Below are positions 1 to 6,025 of a stretch of 24,221 nt of DNA, one piece after another (position 1 is the stretch's first letter; every line of letters starts with the position of its first letter). Position numbers and translations under genes: made by a program. The DNA comes from UBA9732 sp963609725. Its GTDB lineage: Bacteria; Spirochaetota; Spirochaetia; Sphaerochaetales; Sphaerochaetaceae. The stretch lies in contig CAVDLI010000020.1 of the NCBI GenBank assembly GCA_963609725.1, forward strand, positions 1-24,221, read 5' to 3'. The notes under the pieces were generated by a model. The model searched no databases. It was given only the letters and a program-made list of their open reading frames with translations, and was not told where the DNA came from.

Positions 1-105
1 CTTATTTTCTCAACATTCATGAGACACAATATACACCAAAAATTTTATCTCTTCTATTGGTAGTCTCTTATTCTTGGAATAATAATTTTAGTGATTATGT
101 TTCTT

Positions 106-114
106 TGTTATAAT
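106..114 (+). promoter_or_regulatory. Extended -10 promoter element upstream of the metallopeptidase gene
   Basis: TGTTATAAT matches an extended -10 element (TGnTATAAT) exactly and lies 38 bases before the start codon at 153. No good -35 is visible, which is tolerated when the TG extension is present. Function is inferred. Confidence 0.5.
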
Positions 115-152
115 GGCTTGGTAGTTGTTGAAAGCGGGTATGGAAAAACAAT

Positions 153-875
153 ATGGAAAAAAGAGAAATTGAAGGGTTTATTTATTTTCTCACAAGAAGA
201 AAAGGCCAAAAGAGACTTGGTCTTCGTATTGATGACAAAGGTCTTATAAAAGTAAGTGCTCCTTACTATGTTTCTTATTCAAAACTTGATGATTTTGTTT
301 CTTCAAATTCTCAATGGATAATACAACACCAAAAAAATGTACCTGTTCGCACGTATGAGACTGGAGACAAAGTTGCATTATTGGGACAGCAAAAAGCGCT
401 ACTTGTTAGGGATTTCTCGTTGAGCGATAATGTAAACAAGAGAAGAACAATGTCTTATTACATTATAAATGGCGAAGAAATTGTTGTATATGCAAAAAAT
501 AAGGACATTAATCTTGTAAAAAAAGAAATTAAAAAAATGTATATAAACATTGTTTCAAAAGTTCTCTCTGACAGGGTTTCCTTTTGGGCTGGTAAGGTTG
601 GTGTCAATGTTCCTTTTTATGGTGTAAATAGTGCAAAAACTAAATGGGGGTTGTGCTATCCGTCTCAAAACAGGCTTTATTTAAGTTATATGTGTGCTGT
701 TTTACCTTACGATTTAATTGATATGATAATTTTGCATGAGGTGTGTCATTTGAAGATTGCAGGACACGGAGAGCCGTTTTGGAGCTTAATGAAAACTTTT
801 ATGCCGGATTTAGAAGAAAGAAAAACCCGTCTCAGACAAATTTCTAAGACGGGAATTGCTCGCAATTTAGTTTGA
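153..875 (+). CDS. YgjP-like zinc metallopeptidase (DUF45/WLM type)
   Basis: A 240-residue cytoplasmic protein with no signal peptide or membrane segment. The C-terminal part has the zinc signature HEVCH at residues 195-199 (H195, E196, H199), followed by H205 in GHGEPFW; this HExxH-x5-H-xxx-FW arrangement is typical of the YgjP/DUF45 metallopeptidase-like family. The length matches the family (about 230-250). The N-terminal half has the usual pattern of a beta-rich segment followed by a WIIQHQ-like helix. Substrate and physiological role of this family are not established. The gene stands alone between a possible extended -10 promoter and the convergent dipeptidase gene. ATG at 153 was chosen because the ATG at 140 is out of frame; the ribosome binding site is weak. 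Confidence 0.85.
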   Translation: MEKREIEGFIYFLTRRKGQKRLGLRIDDKGLIKVSAPYYVSYSKLDDFVSSNSQWIIQHQKNVPVRTYETGDKVALLGQQKALLVRDFSLSDNVNKRRTMSYYIINGEEIVVYAKNKDINLVKKEIKKMYINIVSKVLSDRVSFWAGKVGVNVPFYGVNSAKTKWGLCYPSQNRLYLSYMCAVLPYDLIDMIILHEVCHLKIAGHGEPFWSLMKTFMPDLEERKTRLRQISKTGIARNLV

Positions 876-913
876 AATTTTTTAACTCTCTTTGGAATTT
901 TTGTAAAACATTA

Positions 914-986
914 GGGGCTTTTGCAAAATGAGCTTTGTATCCCTTGGTTTTGGATTTGCAAGATAAAAAGCTTTTTTGAAAACCTC
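914..986 (-). mobile_element. MITE-like dispersed element, copy A
   Basis: Read on the minus strand, this 73-bp segment starts GAGGTTTTC and ends TTTTGCAAAAGCCCC. It aligns by hand over its full length with 24119-24192 (about 58 of 73 positions identical, one gap). Its ends are imperfect inverted repeats and it is bounded by the direct repeat ATTA (plus strand) at 910-913 and 987-990. It fills the gap between the convergent metallopeptidase and dipeptidase genes and directly touches the dipeptidase stop codon (988-990), which forms part of the flanking repeat. It has no coding capacity. The mobile nature is inferred from the two copies and the flanking repeats. Confidence 0.6.
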
Positions 987-987
987 A

Positions 988-2430
988 TTATTCAATTATT
1001 GACAGCAGATGTTTTAAGAATTCATAAGTTCTTTTTGCTGAGCTTATTGATAAATGTTCATTTGTAGAGTGTACATCAAAGAGGTCTGGACCAATAGAAA
1101 CGCTGTCCATTCCCGGCACAAGACTACTGATTACACCGCATTCAAGACCTGCATGAATTGCTGTGATTGTGGCTTTTCTTCCAGTGTTGTCTTCATATGC
1201 TTTTGCACAGAATTTTGCAAGTTGTGAGTCTGGATTTGGAGCCCAAGATGGGTACCCGTCTCCAATTTTACATTCAAGCCCAAAAGCTTCCAATATTGTG
1301 TAAATACGATGAACCAAGAAGAGTTTTGCAGAATCTATATTGCTTCTTACACTTATTTCTATATGAAGTTTCCCATCTTCAAGATGTGCAATTGCAAGAT
1401 TGTCAGAAGTCTCAACAATGCCAGAGAGGGCTTTACTCATTGCATATACACCATGAGGAGTTGCAAACAATGCTTTTGCAATAGTAAGAGACTCTTCTAT
1501 TGAAATAGTTTTACAGTCTTTAGTTCCTTGAATGCAGTTTTCAATTGTATATTCTACTTTTAGATTTGGTTCTTCAAATTTATTTTCTTCTTTAAGTATT
1601 GCTGTTGTTTTTTCAATTGCTTCTTGTGCTTTTTCATAATCTTCATTTGATACAAAGATAGAACATTTACAAGTTGATGGAATGACATTTCTTCTAACAC
1701 CACCATCAAAACTCTTGAGAGAAAAATCACAACCATTTTCTTTTATTGCCATAAGAATTCTTGACATAGCACTTATAGCATTAAGTCTTTGAAGATGTAT
1801 TTCTCCTCCGCTATGGCCTCCTTTAAGACCTTCTATTGATATTTTGATATCTTTTGAGAATTTTGGAGCATCGTTTAGTTTGTAACTTTGCTCTGCAACA
1901 AGATCAATTCCTCCTGCACAGCCAATATAAACTAAACCTTCTTCTTCACTGTCTAAGTTTATAAGTATTTTGCTTTGGATAAGAGAGCCATCAAGGTTAA
2001 AAGCGCCGTCCATTCCAGTTTCTTCTGAGAATGTAAAAATTGCTTCAAGAGGTCCATGCTTGCAAGTAGGGTCTGTGAAAACAGCCATTGTCATTGCAAT
2101 ACCAATACCGTTATCAGCTCCAAGACTTGTACCCTTTGCTCTTAGATAATCACCGTCTATGTATGTTTCTATTGGGTCTTTTGTAAAATCATGATCACTT
2201 GTGGGAACTTTTACGCAAACCATGTCCATATGGCCTTGAAGAGCAACAGACTTCTTATTCTCAAAACCTTTTGAAGCAGGAACTCTTGCAATGATATTTC
2301 CAGCTTTATCCCTTTTTGCTTCAATATTGTTTTCTTCTGCCCATTTTAGAATAAATTGGCGCATACCTTCTTCATTGCCAGATTCTCTTGGAATTTTGCA
2401 AATTTGATTAAAATATTCAAATAAATCCAT
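988..2430 (-). CDS. pepD: Cytosolic non-specific dipeptidase / aminoacyl-histidine dipeptidase (M20 family)
   Basis: A 480-residue M20-family metallopeptidase that hydrolyses unblocked dipeptides such as Xaa-His in the cytoplasm. Visible catalytic features in order: the metal-binding GHMDMV (H67, D69), the bridging aspartate in GADNGIG (D106), the EE pair in FSEETGMDGA (E136 as base, E137 as ligand), NLDSEEEG (D160), the dimerisation-domain GGHSGGEIHLQ, and a C-terminal histidine in DVHSTNEHLS. Length agrees with PepD (about 480-485). The start ATG follows an AAGGAAAG-like ribosome binding site. It is a single gene with its own promoter (2469-2497) and its stop codon abuts a dispersed repeat. 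The residue assignments follow the known PepD/M20 pattern; the sequence itself gives no sign of regulation. Confidence 0.92.
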   Translation of the reverse strand: MDLFEYFNQICKIPRESGNEEGMRQFILKWAEENNIEAKRDKAGNIIARVPASKGFENKKSVALQGHMDMVCVKVPTSDHDFTKDPIETYIDGDYLRAKGTSLGADNGIGIAMTMAVFTDPTCKHGPLEAIFTFSEETGMDGAFNLDGSLIQSKILINLDSEEEGLVYIGCAGGIDLVAEQSYKLNDAPKFSKDIKISIEGLKGGHSGGEIHLQRLNAISAMSRILMAIKENGCDFSLKSFDGGVRRNVIPSTCKCSIFVSNEDYEKAQEAIEKTTAILKEENKFEEPNLKVEYTIENCIQGTKDCKTISIEESLTIAKALFATPHGVYAMSKALSGIVETSDNLAIAHLEDGKLHIEISVRSNIDSAKLFLVHRIYTILEAFGLECKIGDGYPSWAPNPDSQLAKFCAKAYEDNTGRKATITAIHAGLECGVISSLVPGMDSVSIGPDLFDVHSTNEHLSISSAKRTYEFLKHLLSIIE

Positions 2431-2468
2431 CGCGTTCTTCTTTCCTTTAATAGATTCCTTTAATGGAG

Positions 2469-2497
2469 AGTATACTCACATAGTGATTTTCAAGCAA
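2469..2497 (-). promoter_or_regulatory. Sigma70-type promoter for pepD
   Basis: On the minus strand TTGCTT (2497-2492) and TATACT (2474-2469) are separated by 17 bp, about 38 bp before the pepD start codon. The -10 sits inside the perfect 10-bp palindrome GAGTATACTC (2468-2477), which could be an operator; the AGAGTATAC part recurs at 2643-2651, upstream of the divergent gene. Confidence 0.5.
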
Positions 2498-2524
2498 TTA
2501 GCGGTTTTGGATGGCCTAGTGTTG

Positions 2525-2579
2525 CCTTTACTTTTTCAATTAACCTTACTTTTTCAATTAACCTTACTTTTTCAATTAA
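2525..2579. repeat. 18-bp tandem repeat, three copies
   Basis: Two perfect adjacent copies of CCTTACTTTTTCAATTAA (2544-2561 and 2562-2579), preceded by one copy with an extra T (2525-2543). They lie in the 309-bp gap between the divergent pepD and glycosidase genes, which otherwise holds the pepD promoter, one hairpin and a ribosome binding site. Confidence 0.9.
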
Positions 2580-2656
2580 CAATTGCAACGCCATTTTATA
2601 AAATTTTTTTAGTTTTGTTTGACGACAGAGTAAAAACATGATAGAGTATACATTAA

Positions 2657-2689
2657 CCCAATTTCGTCTTATGATATTGGGGTTTTTTT
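2657..2689 (+). terminator. Terminator-like hairpin in the leader of the glycosidase gene
   Basis: CCCAAT (2657-2662) pairs with ATTGGG (2676-2681) across a 13-nt loop, followed by T7 (2683-2689). No + strand gene ends upstream, so it is more likely a leader attenuator or the end of a short untranslated RNA than an ordinary gene terminator. A TTGACG hexamer lies at 2619-2624, but no well-spaced -10 was found. Confidence 0.45.
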
Positions 2690-2727
2690 ATGATATTTTT
2701 AATAATATTTTTGATATTTGATGATAT

Positions 2728-2742
2728 AGGAGCAATCAATTG
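2728..2742 (+). promoter_or_regulatory. Ribosome binding site fixing a TTG start
   Basis: AGGAG at 2728-2732 is 7 nt before TTG at 2740-2742. The ATG at 2721 is out of frame with the glycosidase, so the TTG is the best-supported initiation codon. Confidence 0.75.
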
Positions 2743-4167
2743 AACCGCGAAGCTATTCCTTCAATTCATTTTTACGATCAGGATTTTGTAGACCTCTATG
2801 ATAGATCTTGGGTATGGGTTGATGAATTTTGGAAAAAAGGAACAGCTGAAAATGGCTTTTTGGGCAACTATGTTTCATATGAAAACCAACAAACAATAGA
2901 TCAGTTTTATTGCTGTCTTTCTTCTTTATTCTTAAATTATAGCAATCAAGTTTATTCTCCTTTTGAGATGATTGATTTCTTTTATTCCAAACAAGAAGAA
3001 AACGGAGCAATAAGAGCTCAATATAGTATTGCAGATGGTTCTCCTGTTTTTGAAGAAGATAATCCAGAAGGCGTTGTACTTCCTTTTTTTGCTTATGCTG
3101 AGTTCTTGTTCTATCATAAGATTGGAAATAAAAAACGACTAAAGGAAATAGTTCCTGTCTTAGAGAAGTACTTTGATTGGCTCAAACAAACATTTCAAAA
3201 AGAAAATGGACTATTTAGTGTTCCAATAAGTGCCTGTCTTACAGGCAATGTTCCAAGAGAGGAAACAGTTTATCCCGTAGATTTTAACACTGTTGTTGCT
3301 CTTAATGCGCTGTACATGTCAAATATTGGCGATATTCTCAATGATAAAGAACTTTCTTTTAGGTATAAGAGACTTTATTTTTCTCTCAAAACAAGAATTA
3401 ATAACCTTATGTGGGATCCTGAAACTAAGTTTTATTATGACTTAGACGAAAAAGGAAATCGTATTCCTCTTAAAATGATTGGAGCTTATTGGACATTTTT
3501 AGCAGAAATTCCAAATGACGAAAGAGCTGCTTCAATGATAGATTTCTTAAAAGATCCAAATGTTTTTGGAACAGACAATCCTTTTCCTAGTGTTAGCGTG
3601 GATTCTCCTTGTTATAAAGAAAATGTTCAGGGATATTGCGGTGCAGTTGTTCCTTTTAACTTATATTGTGTTGTAAAAGGTCTTGAAAAGTATGGAGAGC
3701 ATGTGTTTGCTCGTGAATGTGCAATACGCAATGTTTATTTTATGCTTGACACTCTTCACCCAGAAGAAGATAAGCAAGGCGATGTATGGGAGGCTTATTT
3801 ACCAACAAAAGAGGGTACTCCTGCAATTGACAGCAATTTTCCGGACTTTCCAAGGAAGAAGTTCCTTCCTCAAGTGTGTCTTGTAACTATAACTCTTATG
3901 ATAGAAGATATTATCGGTTTAGATATATCGTTACCAAGAAAAACTGTCTATTGGATGGTCCCAAATTTGGAAGTCATGGGAATAGAAAAGCTGTCTCTCA
4001 AGCGTAATTTAATAACAATTTTGAGCAATAAGAATGCACGAGGTTGGGAAATTAGGCTTGAAAGTGAAAAGCTCTATTATTTTACAATAGAGATCATTGA
4101 TGAAAAGAAGAAAAAAACACTTCCAATTCCAAGTGGTAAGTGTTCAATGCTTATAGATAAACTTTAA
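2740..4167 (+). CDS. Glycoside hydrolase with (alpha/alpha)6 barrel, trehalase/GH63/MGH1-like
   Basis: A 475-residue protein without signal peptide, so probably a cytoplasmic glycosidase. It has the alternating long-helix layout of the six-hairpin trehalase/GH63 clan. Two motifs resemble the catalytic sites of that clan: PVDFNTVVALNALYM around residue 179 (D181 as candidate general acid) and GDVWEAYLP around residue 348 (E351 as candidate base). The central region NPFPSVSVDSPCY and the YWMVPNL segment near 410 also fit such enzymes. About 60 C-terminal residues look like a beta-sandwich tail. The exact substrate (trehalose, mannosylglycerate-like or an oligosaccharide) cannot be told. It starts at TTG, and its stop overlaps the next start by one base (TAATG), so the next gene is translationally coupled. 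Family assignment is by pattern recognition. Confidence 0.7.
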   Translation: MNREAIPSIHFYDQDFVDLYDRSWVWVDEFWKKGTAENGFLGNYVSYENQQTIDQFYCCLSSLFLNYSNQVYSPFEMIDFFYSKQEENGAIRAQYSIADGSPVFEEDNPEGVVLPFFAYAEFLFYHKIGNKKRLKEIVPVLEKYFDWLKQTFQKENGLFSVPISACLTGNVPREETVYPVDFNTVVALNALYMSNIGDILNDKELSFRYKRLYFSLKTRINNLMWDPETKFYYDLDEKGNRIPLKMIGAYWTFLAEIPNDERAASMIDFLKDPNVFGTDNPFPSVSVDSPCYKENVQGYCGAVVPFNLYCVVKGLEKYGEHVFARECAIRNVYFMLDTLHPEEDKQGDVWEAYLPTKEGTPAIDSNFPDFPRKKFLPQVCLVTITLMIEDIIGLDISLPRKTVYWMVPNLEVMGIEKLSLKRNLITILSNKNARGWEIRLESEKLYYFTIEIIDEKKKKTLPIPSGKCSMLIDKL

Positions 4168-4997
4168 TGAGTTGGTTTGGTAAAATAATTGGAGGAATCA
4201 TTGGTTTTAGCCTTGGTGGGCCTTTAGGGCTAATTGCAGGGGCTGTTTTTGGACATGTAATAGACAAAAGCTCGGACCTTGAAAAAGGTAAGGGCTCAAA
4301 TGGTTCAGAATACACTAATAGTTCAGAATACACTAATAGTTCTCAAAACGATTATTCTAGAAGATTTTTCTTTAATTCTGGTTACGGCAAAGCCCAAATG
4401 GTGTTCTTTGTTGGCGCCTTTTCAATGTTGGCCAAACTTGCAAGTGCAGACGGACAAGTGAGTGAAAATGAAAAGCGTAAAATAAGCGAGTTCATGGTCA
4501 ATGATTTACACCTTACTGGCCAAAGTTATTACAATGCTGTGAACATTTTCAACAATGCATTAGACCAAAATATTTCATTTGAGAGCCTTGTCAACCAATT
4601 TTACAGCAATTTTAGAAACTCGCCTGCCATCTTGCAACTTATGATTGATATTTTCTACAGAGTCGCTAATGCCGATGGCTCTGTTTCTTCCAAAGAAGAG
4701 AGCCTTATAAAGTATGCTGCTCAAGTTTTTCAAATTCCGCAGTCAATACTTGATAGTATAAAACGCCGTTATGGAGTTTCAAGCGCTCCTTCTAAAGCAT
4801 ATGCTGTCTTGGGCTTAACAGAAAAGGCTACTGAAGCAGAAATCAAAAAATCATATAGAAAACTCATTTTAGAATTTCATCCCGATACTGTTGCATCAAA
4901 AGGCATGGCAGATGAATTCAAAGAGTATGCCACAAAGAAATTCAGAGAAATACAAGATGCATACGAAACTATTTGTAAGGAACGAGGAATAAAGTAA
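4167..4997 (+). CDS. DjlA-like TerB and J-domain co-chaperone
   Basis: A 276-residue protein with three parts. The N-terminus (residues 5-32) is a glycine-rich hydrophobic segment (GKIIGGIIGFSLGGPLG...FGH), as in membrane-anchored DjlA. Residues about 76-198 form a TerB-like helical domain containing two related ADG motifs (SADGQVSENEK and NADGSVSSKEE). Residues 211-273 are a C-terminal J domain with the invariant HPD at 238-240, which would stimulate the ATPase of a DnaK-type Hsp70. Length and domain order match DjlA (about 270). Between anchor and TerB lies a Ser/Asn/Tyr-rich linker made partly of the 6-residue repeat SEYTNS. The start overlaps the stop of the glycosidase gene, so both proteins are probably made together; why is unknown. 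Confidence 0.85.
   Translation: MSWFGKIIGGIIGFSLGGPLGLIAGAVFGHVIDKSSDLEKGKGSNGSEYTNSSEYTNSSQNDYSRRFFFNSGYGKAQMVFFVGAFSMLAKLASADGQVSENEKRKISEFMVNDLHLTGQSYYNAVNIFNNALDQNISFESLVNQFYSNFRNSPAILQLMIDIFYRVANADGSVSSKEESLIKYAAQVFQIPQSILDSIKRRYGVSSAPSKAYAVLGLTEKATEAEIKKSYRKLILEFHPDTVASKGMADEFKEYATKKFREIQDAYETICKERGIK
4303..4338 (+). repeat. Perfect 18-bp tandem duplication inside the DjlA-like gene
   Basis: GTTCAGAATACACTAATA occurs at 4303-4320 and again at 4321-4338, with a partial third copy starting at 4339. It is in frame and encodes a repeated six-residue unit in the linker between membrane anchor and TerB domain, so copy number can change without breaking the protein. Confidence 0.95.
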
Positions 4998-5007
4998 AGA
5001 GCCAGTG

Positions 5008-5058
5008 GAGGTTTTTGCGAAAACTTCTGTAATGTTTTTCTTTAATGTTTTATTAAAG
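5008..5058 (+). terminator. Two hairpins after the DjlA-like gene
   Basis: First stem: GAGGTTTT (5008-5015) with AAAACTTC (5020-5027), one G-U pair, loop TGCG. Second stem: CTTTAAT (5040-5046) with ATTAAAG (5052-5058), loop GTTTT, followed by ATGTTTTTG, a weak U-tract for the plus strand. They lie between the convergent djlA-like and recR genes. Termination is inferred. The first hairpin resembles the end sequence of the dispersed element at 24119. Confidence 0.4.
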
Positions 5059-5141
5059 ATGTTTTTGAAGTGTTGCAAGTTTTTATACGACAAAGAGACT
5101 TGAAGCGCAAAGTCAAGCTTCCGTGTTGCAAGTTTGAAGAA

Positions 5142-5732
5142 TTATATCTTTACACGACCTCTAAAAGACCGCGTAAGAGTAGTTCTGTCTGCATATTCAA
5201 GATCTCCTCCAACTGGAAGACCAGAGGCTAAACGAGTAAGTCTTATCTCTGGATGATTTTTCATAAGATGTCTTATGTAAAGAGCTGTTGTGTCTCCCTC
5301 TTCTGTTGGATTTGTTGCTATGATTATTTCTGAGAACGAACCTTTCTCAATTCTTTCTATGAGTTTTTCAAAACTTAAATTTTCAGGGCCAACCCCATTA
5401 AGAGGGTTAATTGCGCCTCCAAGAACATGAAAAAGACCATTATAAGCACCAGAGCCTTGAATTGTTATTACATCTTGTGGCTGTTCTACAATACATAAAA
5501 GAGTTCTGTCTTTTGTTGAGTCAGAGCATACGGGACAAGGGTCTGTCTCTGTAAAAGAACCGCATATAGAACAAGGATGAACCAAATCCTGTATTGAAGA
5601 AATTTCTTGTGCTAACAGTTTGTTGTATTCTGTAGGTGTTTTAATTAAGGAAAACGCAATACGAGAGGCACTTTTTGGACCAATTCCAGGGAGCCTAGAC
5701 AAAAGTTTTGTAAGACTTTCTAGTGCTGTCAT
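5142..5732 (-). CDS. recR: Recombination mediator protein RecR
   Basis: A 196-residue protein that acts with RecF/RecO to load RecA at single-stranded gaps. In order it has a helix-hairpin-helix (LPGIGPKSASRIA, residues 14-26), a four-cysteine zinc finger (C54, C57, C66, C69) and a Toprim domain beginning at LCIVEQPQDV (about residue 79). Length is normal for RecR (about 200). Its ATG overlaps the ybaB stop by 4 bp, so it is the last gene of the dnaX-ybaB-recR operon, a very conserved bacterial order. Nothing unusual is seen in the sequence. Confidence 0.97.
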   Translation of the reverse strand: MTALESLTKLLSRLPGIGPKSASRIAFSLIKTPTEYNKLLAQEISSIQDLVHPCSICGSFTETDPCPVCSDSTKDRTLLCIVEQPQDVITIQGSGAYNGLFHVLGGAINPLNGVGPENLSFEKLIERIEKGSFSEIIIATNPTEEGDTTALYIRHLMKNHPEIRLTRLASGLPVGGDLEYADRTTLTRSFRGRVKI

Positions 5733-6025
5733 ATTCCATATTGGGAGAACGCCTGCCCTGCCTCCTGTGAAATTCTCTCTTTTACGTTCTTAAGAGCTGT
5801 ATTTACAGCGGAAGCAACAAGAACTTCAAGCATTGCTCTATTTTCTTCTGTTACAATAGAAGGATCAATTTTTAGGCTCTCTATTTCCATATTGCCATTA
5901 GCAACTGCTTCTATCATGTTTCCGTATGCATATCCACTACATTTGATAGTTGCAACTTTTTCTTTCATTTCTTGTGCTTGGTTTTTTATTTTGTCCATGT
6001 TTTTCAAAATTTCAAATGGATTCAT
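5729..6025 (-). CDS. ybaB: YbaB/EbfC family nucleoid-associated DNA-binding protein
   Basis: A 98-residue protein typical of the YbaB/EbfC family: MNPFEILKNMDKIKNQAQEM start, a central small beta-sheet (CSGYAYGNMIEAVANGNMEIESLKID) and a helical C-terminus. Family members form dimers that bind DNA; EbfC in Borrelia is the best known spirochaete example. Its start overlaps the dnaX stop by 4 bp and its end overlaps recR by 4 bp, so the three are translated from one message. Confidence 0.95.
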   Translation of the reverse strand: MNPFEILKNMDKIKNQAQEMKEKVATIKCSGYAYGNMIEAVANGNMEIESLKIDPSIVTEENRAMLEVLVASAVNTALKNVKERISQEAGQAFSQYGI

